This document shows, piece after piece, positions 1 to 7,117 of a stretch of 34,052 nucleotides of DNA. Origin of the DNA: JASJHI01 sp965371355 (GTDB taxonomy: Bacteria; Actinomycetota; Acidimicrobiia; Acidimicrobiales; Ilumatobacteraceae); NCBI GenBank assembly GCA_965371355.1, contig CBDUYD010000009.1, forward strand, positions 1 through 34,052, in the 5' to 3' direction. The position numbers and the translations under genes are program-made. Within the stretch, counting starts at the first letter, position 1. Every line of letters begins with the position of its first letter. The notes beneath the pieces are model-generated. The model did not search any database, was not told the origin of the DNA, and worked only from the letters and a program-made list of their open reading frames with translations.

Positions 1-201
1 GACGGCGTCGCCGCCGATCGGCTCCGTATCGACCGTCGTCGACAGCGGGGCGTCGACGGTTGGGGTCACGCCGCCGGGCCGCGTCGTGGTGGTCCGAGAC
101 GCACTCACGTCCTGGGGAATGCCGGTGCTCACCGGATCTTCCCCGCCGCAGGCAGCAGCGACCACGGCCAGCACGAAGAGGAGACCGAGAGATCGCCGCA
201 C
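1..201 (-). CDS. Lipoprotein, N-terminal part only (runs off the window start)
   Basis: This minus-strand reading frame starts with GTG at 199-201 and continues past base 1, so only 67 residues are visible. It opens with an Arg-rich n-region (MRRSLG), a hydrophobic stretch and a lipobox ending in AAAC at about residues 16-19, followed by GGED and a Thr/Pro/Asp-rich linker. That is the layout of an exported lipid-anchored protein. The function cannot be told from the visible part. There is no Shine-Dalgarno sequence; a CATCAT box lies 6 nt before the GTG, a weak version of the leaderless pattern seen across this window. It reads in the same direction as ku and ligD but is separated from them by a repeat-bearing spacer. 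Confidence 0.7.
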   Translation of the reverse strand, partial: MRRSLGLLFVLAVVAAACGGEDPVSTGIPQDVSASRTTTTRPGGVTPTVDAPLSTTVDTEPIGGDAV

Positions 202-251
202 GGGTCCATGATGACCCGCAACCGCGCTCGGCGGGTGGCATCCCGGCCGAC

Positions 252-289
252 CAGCGGCTCAACGGCTCAGCGGCTCAGCGGCTCAGCGG
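252..289. repeat. Short tandem repeat, octamer CGGCTCAG
   Basis: Three exact head-to-tail copies of CGGCTCAG lie at 263-270, 271-278 and 279-286, preceded by a degenerate copy (AGCGGCTCAA). The array is bracketed by a 10-nt direct repeat GCGGGTGGCA at 231-240 and 286-295. It sits between the ligD stop and the start of the upstream lipoprotein gene, both on the minus strand. Slipped-strand copy-number variation is possible. Confidence 0.75.
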
Positions 290-313
290 GTGGCAGCCTT
301 GCCCACCCTCCCC

Positions 314-1216
314 TCAGCGCGGGACGGGAAGTTCCTGCTCGAGCGTCAGCACCGGCTCGAAGAGATCACCGTGCTCGTCGAGCCTGGCGAGCACGTCGGC
401 GCTCTCGAACCGCAGCTCGACACGCCCCGACGCACAGTCGTCGGTCTCGTCCCAGGTCACCGGCGTGGAAACGGTCGGGGTCGGACGCGCGCGCAGCGAG
501 TACGGAGCGATCGTCGTCTTGTGCAGCGCGTTCTGGCTCCAGTCGACGAACACCTTGCCGCGGCGCTCGGACTTCGCCATCACCGTCGTGACGCGACCCG
601 CCATCCGACGCTCCATCAACTGTCCGACGGCGAGCGCGAAGTCGGCAGCGCCCGCGTGCGTGGCGTCGGGTGTGTTGAGCGGCACGTACATCTGGAGCCC
701 CTTGGAGCCCGACGTCTTGCAGCAGCCGGTCAGACCGACCGAATCGAGGACCCCACGGACCCCGAGCGCAACTTCGCAACACTGGACGATCGACGTGTCG
801 GGACCCGGGTCGAAGTCGAAGACGAGCGCCCGCGGCACGTCGAGATCATCGGCTGTGGCCATCGGTGCATGGAGTTCGATCGCCGCCAGGTTCGCCGCCC
901 ACACCATGGCGGCAGCCTCCTCGATCCGGCAGTACTGGATCCCTCCGCTGCGATCGCCGGGTCCCAGCGACACCGGCACCCAGTCCGGCCGGTGGCTCGG
1001 ACAGCGCTTCTCGAAGAATCCGTCGCGGTCGGTGCCGTCCGGGAAGCGGCGGAAGGTGAGACATCGCCCCGCGAGGTGGGGAATGATCCAGGGCGAGACC
1101 CTGAGGTGGTAGTCGACGACCTCGGCCTTCGTGAAACCGTTCGGGTACAGAACCTTGTCGAGGTTGGTGAGCCGCACGGTACGGCCGTCGATGTCGACCT
1201 CGACGGGATCGGCCAC
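314..1216 (-). CDS. ligD: LigD-type NHEJ polymerase (stand-alone primase-polymerase domain)
   Basis: The protein (300 aa) matches the polymerase (PolDom) module of bacterial LigD, which fills gaps and adds nucleotides during Ku-dependent non-homologous end joining. Visible signatures are NLDKVLYP at 18-25, the FDFDP metal-binding motif with Asp134 and Asp136, the TSGSKGL nucleotide-binding motif and the FVDWSQN motif in the C-terminal half. At 300 aa it has room only for the polymerase; ligase and phosphoesterase modules are absent. The GTG start at 1214-1216 is chosen because the protein then begins MADPVEVDIDG, the usual N-terminus, and lies 13 nt after the Ku stop; the open frame further upstream is Arg-rich and overlaps ku. 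It is co-oriented with ku and very likely in one operon. Confidence 0.9.
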   Translation of the reverse strand: MADPVEVDIDGRTVRLTNLDKVLYPNGFTKAEVVDYHLRVSPWIIPHLAGRCLTFRRFPDGTDRDGFFEKRCPSHRPDWVPVSLGPGDRSGGIQYCRIEEAAAMVWAANLAAIELHAPMATADDLDVPRALVFDFDPGPDTSIVQCCEVALGVRGVLDSVGLTGCCKTSGSKGLQMYVPLNTPDATHAGAADFALAVGQLMERRMAGRVTTVMAKSERRGKVFVDWSQNALHKTTIAPYSLRARPTPTVSTPVTWDETDDCASGRVELRFESADVLARLDEHGDLFEPVLTLEQELPVPR

Positions 1217-1229
1217 GGAGCGCTCGCCC

Positions 1230-2135
1230 TCAGGCAGACTTCTTGGCGGACGACTTCTTCGCCGCGCTCTTCGCCGTGGCCTTCCCGGCGCCCTCGCCGG
1301 CCGCAGCGGATCTCGACTTGCGGGCCGTCGACTTCTTCGCCGGATGCCGGCTCCGCGCCTGCTTGGCAGCCGAGACACTGGCCTCGAGCGCCGCCATGAT
1401 GTCGATCACGTTCGGCTTCTCCGCGGCGACCTCCGGGGCCTCGAACGCCTCCCCGGCGGCCTTCTTCTCGATCAGCGCCATCACCTGGTCGCGGTACTCG
1501 TCGTGGTACCTCTCGGGTTCGAAGTCGGCGGCGAGCGACTCGACGAGCGATTCGGCCATCGCCATCTCCTTGGCGGTCACCTCGACGTCGTCGATCCCCT
1601 GGAGCTCATCGATGCTGGCCGGGTCGACCACTTCGTCGGCATAGGCCAGTGACGACATCACGAGCCTGCCCTCCTCGGCACGGATCGCCGCCGTGTACTG
1701 CTTGTTGCGCATCACGAACCGCCCGATGGCGACCTTTCCGCTCGCCTCCATCGCCCTGGCGAGCAGCGCGTACGGCTTGGGTGAGCCATTGGGAGCGAGG
1801 TGGTAGGCGGTGTCGAAATAGACCGGATCGATCTCGACCAGATCGACGAACTCCTCGAGATCGATCGACTTGGTCGCGACCGGCATGAACGGCTCGAGTT
1901 CGTCGGGATCGACGAGGATGTAGCGCCCCTTGGTGAGCTCGTAACCCTTGACGATGTGCTCGTCGGAGACCTCCTCGCCGGTCTCGGCATTGACCTTCCG
2001 GTAGCGGATCCTGGCGTTGTTCCGTTCGTCGAGTTGGTTGAACGACACGCTCCGCTTGCGCACGGCGTGGAACATCTTGACGGGTATCGCCACGAGACCG
2101 AACGAGATCGTGCCTGTCCACACGGGGCGGGCCAT
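1230..2135 (-). CDS. ku: Non-homologous end-joining protein Ku
   Basis: The 301-aa product is a bacterial Ku homologue that binds DNA ends as a homodimer and recruits LigD. The conserved opening MARPVWTGTISFGLVAIPVK, the LDERNNARIRYRKVN region and the PDELEPFMP segment identify it. After the Ku core (about residues 1-255) there is a low-complexity Lys/Ala/Ser tail ending KKSSAKKSA, comparable to the basic C-terminal extensions of some actinobacterial Ku proteins that add DNA binding; the role of the tail here is inference. It is followed 13 nt later by the LigD polymerase. No Shine-Dalgarno sequence precedes the ATG; CACACT lies 6 nt upstream, a weak leaderless-type -10 box. Confidence 0.95.
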   Translation of the reverse strand: MARPVWTGTISFGLVAIPVKMFHAVRKRSVSFNQLDERNNARIRYRKVNAETGEEVSDEHIVKGYELTKGRYILVDPDELEPFMPVATKSIDLEEFVDLVEIDPVYFDTAYHLAPNGSPKPYALLARAMEASGKVAIGRFVMRNKQYTAAIRAEEGRLVMSSLAYADEVVDPASIDELQGIDDVEVTAKEMAMAESLVESLAADFEPERYHDEYRDQVMALIEKKAAGEAFEAPEVAAEKPNVIDIMAALEASVSAAKQARSRHPAKKSTARKSRSAAAGEGAGKATAKSAAKKSSAKKSA

Positions 2136-2202
2136 CGGGCAAGTGTGTCACAAAGGAGTCGAGCGGAGGCGTGAACCGACCACTGAAGTCCCGATCGCCG
2201 GT

Positions 2203-3117
2203 TCAGGTCTGATCGAGGACCGCGCGGGCGACGATGTCCATGCCGAACCCCGTCAGGATCGCCAGGTAGAGCAACCCGGTGGCGGCCATGACCGCGGAGT
2301 AGTAGCGCTCGCGGAGCGCCGCTCTCGTGATGACGATCAGCACGATCGTGGTGATCGCGCAGGCGGCCCACATCCAGCCGAGCAGGCCTGCCCAGCCGTC
2401 GTCGACCTCTCCTGTCCAGACGCTCACCATGCCGGTCGGCAGCAACATCACGGCGACCTCGAAGGGCCACAACCACATGATCGCGGTGACCATCTCGTTG
2501 AGCAGTTGGCGGGGAAGGCCCGGCTGCACGAGATACCAGTGACCGAGCAGCATCCCGTCGCTGATCGCACCGATGAACGCGGCGCCGACGAGGATCCGCA
2601 GCAACGCGACCACCGTGTCGGCCGTGTTGAGCGCGTCATCTGACGCGGTGACGAGGGTCGCGACGACGAGCCCGACGACTCCGATCAGTGCGGGGACGAG
2701 ATCGAGCACGGGCGGGAACTCGGGCCCGCGATCGTCCGGCGAGGGCGAGCCGCCGAAGGGCGACTGGTCGTCGACCGTGTCAGCCGCCCGCTCGATGCCG
2801 GTCATCGCGGCCACCCGCTCCGAACGCCGGTCGAACTCGTCGCTCTGGCCACTGACACCGGCACGACGACGGATGACCGACACGACGAGCGCGACGACGC
2901 ACGCCAGCGCGACCCCGGCCGAGGCGATCTCACGCACTGGTACGACGCCGAAGCTCAGCCCCGCCAGAAGGGCTGCGATCGCGAAACAGAAGTACACGCC
3001 GCGCAGCAGCCAGCCGTAGCCGAGGCCGATCACGCGACGCCGGGTCGTGAACCAGCAGAAGAACATGCCGCCCGTCGCCCACTGCAACAGCACCGTGGCG
3101 GCGTCGAGACGAATCAC
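2203..3117 (-). CDS. Multipass membrane protein of unknown function
   Basis: The 304-aa product has about eight hydrophobic segments (roughly residues 8-24, 38-57, 63-83, 138-158, 165-185, 208-230, 243-268 and 275-295). A long polar, charged loop (about 85-135) splits it into a three-helix N-terminal part and a C-terminal part. Residues such as the HWYLVQPGLPRQLL segment after the fifth helix are distinctive, but I do not recognise the family. Start is GTG at 3115-3117, with a TACCCT box 8 nt before it and no Shine-Dalgarno, which supports this start. It is divergent from the lipoprotein gene at 3153 and 67 nt upstream of ku. Confidence 0.7.
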   Translation of the reverse strand: MIRLDAATVLLQWATGGMFFCWFTTRRRVIGLGYGWLLRGVYFCFAIAALLAGLSFGVVPVREIASAGVALACVVALVVSVIRRRAGVSGQSDEFDRRSERVAAMTGIERAADTVDDQSPFGGSPSPDDRGPEFPPVLDLVPALIGVVGLVVATLVTASDDALNTADTVVALLRILVGAAFIGAISDGMLLGHWYLVQPGLPRQLLNEMVTAIMWLWPFEVAVMLLPTGMVSVWTGEVDDGWAGLLGWMWAACAITTIVLIVITRAALRERYYSAVMAATGLLYLAILTGFGMDIVARAVLDQT

Positions 3118-3125
3118 GGATGCGG

Positions 3126-3131
3126 AGGGTA
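3126..3131 (-). promoter_or_regulatory. Candidate -10 box TACCCT for the membrane-protein gene
   Basis: On the minus strand TACCCT ends 8 nt before the GTG at 3117. No Shine-Dalgarno sequence is present, so the transcript may start at or next to the start codon. Confidence 0.4.
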
Positions 3132-3132
3132 A

Positions 3133-3150
3133 CGGCGTAGCCTGACGCCG
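3133..3150. promoter_or_regulatory. Inverted repeat in a 35-nt divergent intergenic space
   Basis: CGGCGT at 3133-3138 and ACGCCG at 3145-3150 form a 6-bp dyad with a 6-nt spacer between the divergent membrane-protein and lipoprotein genes. The TAGCCT box at 3138-3143, 9 nt before the ATG at 3153, overlaps the dyad. It could be an operator or simply GC-rich symmetry. Confidence 0.3.
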
Positions 3151-3152
3151 CC

Positions 3153-3818
3153 ATGGCCTCCCCCCGCCGAGCAGCCCACGCGACCGCGCGTGGGCGCGGA
3201 CCCCTGTTCGTCGCGATGCTCCTCGGTCTGGTGCTCACCGGGTGTGTCACCGGCGAGCGACCCTCGTTCGAGAACGACCAGCCGGTCGACGGCGGTACGG
3301 GCAACGAGGCGATCGACGACGTGCTCGACCGCCTCGACTCAGCTGCGCTCGCCGAGTTCACCGCCAACTACGAGATCCTCACCAAGCTCGGCAGCAAGAT
3401 GACGGCGGCGACGGTCGTCCAGGCGCCGCCCGGGCGCCGATCGGTCACGGTGGGTCAGATCCGGTTCATCGAAGACGAGCGTCAGGATGCGACCTGCGAT
3501 ATCTCCACAGCCGAGTGCCAAGCGAGTATCGACGACGCCCGTATCAGCGACGTCGGTATCACCCATCGCTTCTACGCCCAGGACTTCGCGCGACGGCTGC
3601 GCGTCGACGCCAACCGGCGCATCGGCGAGCCGGTGGCCTACTCGATCACGGCCGGGACCGAGCAGGCGCTCTGCGTCGATGTGCCCGTCTCGGGCGGGAC
3701 GAAGGTCTACTGCGCGATCGAGTCCGGTGTCCTCGCGCTCTACGACGGCAACGACGTCAACATCGAGCTCGTCCGCTACAGCGACCTCCCCGACGAGTCG
3801 GCGTTCGAGACCGGTTGA
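3153..3818 (+). CDS. Secreted lipoprotein of unknown function
   Basis: The 221-aa product has a basic N-terminus (MASPRRAAHATARGRG), a hydrophobic segment and a lipobox LTGC with the Cys at about residue 31, followed by an acidic linker. The mature part is hydrophilic and contains four further Cys residues: two close together (ATCDISTAEC) and two near residues 178 and 187 (LCVDVPVSGGTKVYC), possibly two disulfides. There is a stretch LAEFTANYEILTKLGSK reminiscent of heat-stable lipoproteins of unknown function in actinobacteria, but I cannot name a family. There is no Shine-Dalgarno sequence. It converges on the M24 gene across a strong inverted repeat. Confidence 0.7.
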   Translation: MASPRRAAHATARGRGPLFVAMLLGLVLTGCVTGERPSFENDQPVDGGTGNEAIDDVLDRLDSAALAEFTANYEILTKLGSKMTAATVVQAPPGRRSVTVGQIRFIEDERQDATCDISTAECQASIDDARISDVGITHRFYAQDFARRLRVDANRRIGEPVAYSITAGTEQALCVDVPVSGGTKVYCAIESGVLALYDGNDVNIELVRYSDLPDESAFETG

Positions 3819-3940
3819 TCGCTCTCACCACGATGCGACGGTCGAGCGGCCGAAGAGGTCGATCCCGGCCGCTCTTGCCGTAGTCGAAACACTGCCGTCC
3901 TGCAGCGGGGCCGCGCCCGACCACTTCTATCATCGACATC

Positions 3941-3994
3941 ACAAGGACCGCCCGCCAGACCCGCCGACAGACTCCGGGAATGGGCGGTCCTTGT
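3941..3994. terminator. Candidate bidirectional terminator (13-bp inverted repeat)
   Basis: ACAAGGACCGCCC at 3941-3953 pairs perfectly with GGGCGGTCCTTGT at 3982-3994 across a 28-nt loop. It lies between the convergent ends of the lipoprotein gene (3818) and the DddP-like M24 gene (4006), where a shared terminator is expected. There is no U-tract on either strand, so it would be a non-canonical GC-rich terminator. Confidence 0.5.
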
Positions 3995-4005
3995 CCATTT
4001 CAGGC

Positions 4006-5283
4006 TCAGGTTGCGAGGAGCTTCTCCTCGTAGGTATAGGTGGTGAGCCGTTCGACGCCATCGGGGGTGACCAGCACCTGTTCTTCGAGCTTGACGCCTT
4101 CGCCGCCGTGCCTGCTGCCGAGGTAGCTCTCGACGCACAGGGTCATGTCCGCTTCGAAGACGCCATCCTGGCCTGCCTCGTCGAACAGATCGGGATAGAG
4201 GATGATCGGGTACTCGGCGACCATCCCGTTGCCGTGGAGCAGGCCGATGTAGCGGTGGTCGACGAACTCCTGGGGGATCGCCCACGTCCTGTCGGCGAAC
4301 TCCCGGAACGACATCCCGACCTCGATCAGGTCGATGTTGTGCTGCAACTGCTCGTAGGCCAGTGAGTAGATCTCGCGCTGTCGATCGGTCGCCGGGAGAT
4401 CGCCTGCCAGGAACGTGCGTGAGAGGTCGGTGTAGTAGCCGTGGCAGCCGATGGCGTCGGTGTCGAGGCAGACCAGCTCGCCGGCTTCGATGATCCGGCT
4501 GCTCGACTCCTGGAACCACGGGTTGGTGCGTGGCCCCGAGTTGAACAGGCGGGTCTCGATGTACTCGCCGCCGCCGGCGATCAGCGCGCGGTGAAGCTCG
4601 GCCCACACCTCGTTCTCGGAACGACCGGGCGCGAGACGCTCCTCCATGAACGCCACCGCTGCCTCGGTGCCCGCGACCGAGGCGCGGATGAGCTCCAGCT
4701 CGGTCGGTGTCTTGATCGACCTCGCTCGGTCGATGACCGGGGATGCGTCGGCGATCTCGAAGCCGGCGTCGATCAGCGCCGGAACCGCTTCCACCGGCGA
4801 GCGCTCGATGCCGAGCCGCTCACCGTCGAGCCCACACCGAGCCATCAGTAGCCGCATGTCCTCGACGAAGTCGGCGAGGTGCCGTCGGTAGTGATCGCCG
4901 CCGTAGAACGGATGGAGGCCCCGGGCAGCCCGGACCTCGTCGACGGTGTCGTGCCCCTCGGCGAGATGGGCGCAGCTGCGGTACTCGAAGAGCACCACCG
5001 GACCCTCGACGGGGACGAACACGTACCGGCCGGGGTTGCGGGTGGTGTTGATCTGCATGTTGCGAACGCCGCAGGCGTAGCGGATGTTGACCGCGTCGAA
5101 GAAGACCGCCGCGCCGAGGTCGTGCGCGGCGAGCGTGGTGCGCAGCCTGGCGAGACGTTCACCTGCAGCCCGGTGGTCGACGTCGGCCGACAGGCAGAAA
5201 TCGGGGACGATCGATGGCGACCGGGCGGGAGGCCCCTTCACCGGGTCAGCCGGCAAGACCGTCGACATGACCCTGCTCCGCAT
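4006..5283 (-). CDS. DddP-like M24-family metalloenzyme
   Basis: The 425-aa product has a creatinase-like N-terminal domain (about 35-185) and a pita-bread M24 domain (190-420). Candidate metal ligands are Asp274, Asp276 and Asp286 (VCLDTDAIGCHGYYTD), His350, Glu385 and Glu400. As I recall the structure of the DMSP lyase DddP, its ligands are D295, D297, D307, H371, E406 and E421; every one is offset by exactly 21, and Tyr345 matches its Tyr366. The residue matching the proposed catalytic Asp377 is Ala356 (HGNGMVAEYP), next to Glu357. So this is a DddP-branch enzyme, but DMSP lyase activity is doubtful; it may act on another small zwitterion. The start at 5283 has AGGAG 7 nt upstream, inside the oxygenase gene, which it overlaps by 38 nt. 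Confidence 0.8.
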   Translation of the reverse strand: MRSRVMSTVLPADPVKGPPARSPSIVPDFCLSADVDHRAAGERLARLRTTLAAHDLGAAVFFDAVNIRYACGVRNMQINTTRNPGRYVFVPVEGPVVLFEYRSCAHLAEGHDTVDEVRAARGLHPFYGGDHYRRHLADFVEDMRLLMARCGLDGERLGIERSPVEAVPALIDAGFEIADASPVIDRARSIKTPTELELIRASVAGTEAAVAFMEERLAPGRSENEVWAELHRALIAGGGEYIETRLFNSGPRTNPWFQESSSRIIEAGELVCLDTDAIGCHGYYTDLSRTFLAGDLPATDRQREIYSLAYEQLQHNIDLIEVGMSFREFADRTWAIPQEFVDHRYIGLLHGNGMVAEYPIILYPDLFDEAGQDGVFEADMTLCVESYLGSRHGGEGVKLEEQVLVTPDGVERLTTYTYEEKLLAT

Positions 5284-6103
5284 CGAGGTGCTCCTGTGTG
5301 ACGCGGCCGTACCCGATCAGGGTGCTCTCGGCGGCGCCGATGTACCCGGGGGTCTCGGAATAGCCGAACAGGACGGTGTGTCGTTCGCCCCGCGTCGGTG
5401 TGACTCGGTGCATCGAGTATCGACCGCGGAAGAGCTGAAGATCGCCGACCTCGAGGTCGAGGGTACGCACGCGCTCGCGATCGCCGTCGAGCACCGCGCG
5501 CACGTCGTCGTAACGCTCATCGCCGGGGACGCGCAGGTCGGGGCAGAACTCGAACGCGCCACCGGCGTCCGGGCGACGGGTCATGAGGCTGACGATGAAC
5601 TCGTTGGCGTCATAGTGCCAGGGCATCTGGGTGCCGTCGTCCATCACGTTCACGACGAGGCCCCGAATCGGATCGGCGAACGGATGGAGAACTTCGAGCG
5701 AGAGGCAGGCGGCGACGAACCGCTCGAACTCGTGGTCGGAGTAGAGAGCCTTGATCACCCCGTCGGGGATGCGGTCCTTGCCGACGAATCCGTTCGTCAT
5801 CGCGCCGAGGCGTCGCCGGGGGTGATCGGCGGGCAGCTCGGAGTCACCGTGATCGGAATAGGGCGTGATCTCACGCGAGACCCGGTAGGCCAGCGGCGCG
5901 ACCGAGGTCGTCTCGTCGGTCAGCCAGCTGAGAGCCTCGGGACGGATGAAGGCGGGGATCCGGGCGCAGCCGACGTTCGCCAGGTCCCGGCGGGCGCGCT
6001 CGATCGTCTCGAGGAGGCGGGCGTCGTCGGGGCGGCCGAGCGGGTAGCGGTCGATGTTGACGACAGCGGCGAGGGCCGGTCGGTCGACGGTGCGGGTGGG
6101 CAT
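5246..6103 (-). CDS. Fe(II)/2-oxoglutarate-dependent oxygenase, BesD/ArpA-like
   Basis: The 285-aa product has a cupin-type oxygenase core. Visible iron ligands are His163 and Asp165 (MPWHYDANEF) and His232 (FRGRYSMHRVTP), with Arg241 nine residues on, suited to bind the 2-oxoglutarate carboxylate. The GGAFEFCPDLR and GDLQLFRGRYSMHRV segments are typical of the ArpA/HalD/BesD group, which acts on free amino acids. BesD halogenases have HxG in place of HxD; the HYD here predicts a hydroxylase. The substrate is unknown. ATG at 6101-6103 is preferred over a TTG at 6130. It has no SD; GATACT lies 6 nt upstream. It is first gene of an operon with the DddP-like M24 enzyme and divergent from a LysR regulator. 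Confidence 0.8.
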   Translation of the reverse strand: MPTRTVDRPALAAVVNIDRYPLGRPDDARLLETIERARRDLANVGCARIPAFIRPEALSWLTDETTSVAPLAYRVSREITPYSDHGDSELPADHPRRRLGAMTNGFVGKDRIPDGVIKALYSDHEFERFVAACLSLEVLHPFADPIRGLVVNVMDDGTQMPWHYDANEFIVSLMTRRPDAGGAFEFCPDLRVPGDERYDDVRAVLDGDRERVRTLDLEVGDLQLFRGRYSMHRVTPTRGERHTVLFGYSETPGYIGAAESTLIGYGRVTQEHLDAEQGHVDGLAG

Positions 6104-6175
6104 GCAGTGAGTATCCGTTGCCGCAATCAATAAGACAAACGATAGTTACACCGATTTCATATTAGTGTTCCTTCT
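6104..6175. promoter_or_regulatory. AT-rich divergent promoter region between oxygenase and LysR genes
   Basis: This 72-nt space is markedly richer in A/T than its surroundings. On the plus strand TAGTGT at 6163-6168 ends 7 nt before the LysR ATG. On the minus strand GATACT ends 6 nt before the oxygenase ATG. An imperfect dyad, CACCGAT at 6149-6155 and ATTAGTG at 6161-6167 (5 of 7 pairs), overlaps the LysR -10 box and could be a LysR-type operator for autoregulation and activation of the oxygenase operon. This assignment is inference. Confidence 0.5.
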
Positions 6176-7117
6176 ATGTCGGAGCTCGACCGGACCCACT
6201 ACCAGCTGCTGCTCGAACTCGACCGGAAGGGAACGGTGAGCGCCGCGGCGCGGGCGCTGTTCGTCACCCAGTCCGCCGCCAGCCAACGGCTGCGGGAGGC
6301 CGAACGTCGCCTCGGCTTCCGGCTGACCACACGCGCCGGGCGCACCGTCGCCCTGACTCCGGCCGCACAACGGCTGATCGAGGCGGCACGCGTGAGCGAG
6401 CGGACACTCGCCGCCGCCGAGGCGGACGCCCGATGGCTCGGCAACTCGGGGGCTCCGGCCCTGCAGCTGGCACTCGACATCTACGACCTCAGCTGGTGGC
6501 TCGCACCGCTCCTCGCCGAACTCGACGATCTACCCGACGCTGCCGGCATCGAGCTCCTTCGGGCGCCTGCGGGGGAGGGCATCACGATGGTCGCCGAGGG
6601 AAGGGCCGACGCCGTGGTCACCCCCGCCGATCCGGCGCCCGCGCGCCGGGTCCATCCGCTGTTCGACGACGATCTCGTCGCCGTCGTGTCCGCGGACAGC
6701 CGGTGGGCGTCCCAGGCCGCGCTCACGCCGGAGGACTTCATCGACGCCGACTACGTCACCTACAACACGACACCGCAGGAAGGCTTCGAGAACCTCACAT
6801 TCTTCGCGCCGCGCCGCGTCCGGCCCCGACGGATCCTGCGGGTCGAGTCGATCTCCGCGATCATCGATCTCGTCGCCGCCGGCCCGTGGCGGTCGGTCCT
6901 GCCACGGTCGACCGTGACCCCTGGGCGGGGCGTGTCCGCCGTCGCGCTCGATCCGAGCCCGCCGCCGATCACGTGGTCACTGGTCTCTCGAGACCTCGAC
7001 GCCAACCCTCAACTCGACAAGACGCTGGGACACCTCGCCGAGCGGCTCCCCGACCTGCTGCGTCGGGTGGGTGCCACTCGGTCGGGCCTACCGTGCGAAT
7101 CAGACGCTGACCAGTGA
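6176..7117 (+). CDS. LysR-family transcriptional regulator
   Basis: The 313-aa product begins with a winged helix-turn-helix (residues 1-65) carrying the LysR signature AAARALFVTQSAASQRLREAE, followed by a linker helix and a periplasmic-binding-protein-like effector domain (about 95-300). LysR regulators usually control the divergent neighbour and respond to a pathway metabolite, so it probably controls the oxygenase/DddP-like operon; the inducer is unknown. The ATG at 6176 has no Shine-Dalgarno sequence but a TAGTGT box 7 nt upstream. Its last 18 nt overlap the convergent M24 peptidase gene. Confidence 0.9.
   Translation: MSELDRTHYQLLLELDRKGTVSAAARALFVTQSAASQRLREAERRLGFRLTTRAGRTVALTPAAQRLIEAARVSERTLAAAEADARWLGNSGAPALQLALDIYDLSWWLAPLLAELDDLPDAAGIELLRAPAGEGITMVAEGRADAVVTPADPAPARRVHPLFDDDLVAVVSADSRWASQAALTPEDFIDADYVTYNTTPQEGFENLTFFAPRRVRPRRILRVESISAIIDLVAAGPWRSVLPRSTVTPGRGVSAVALDPSPPPITWSLVSRDLDANPQLDKTLGHLAERLPDLLRRVGATRSGLPCESDADQ

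Noticed and set aside
4006..5283. Calling the gene dddP outright
   Set aside because: The residue corresponding to the proposed catalytic Asp is Ala and the DddP positions are recalled from memory, so only family-level similarity is claimed.
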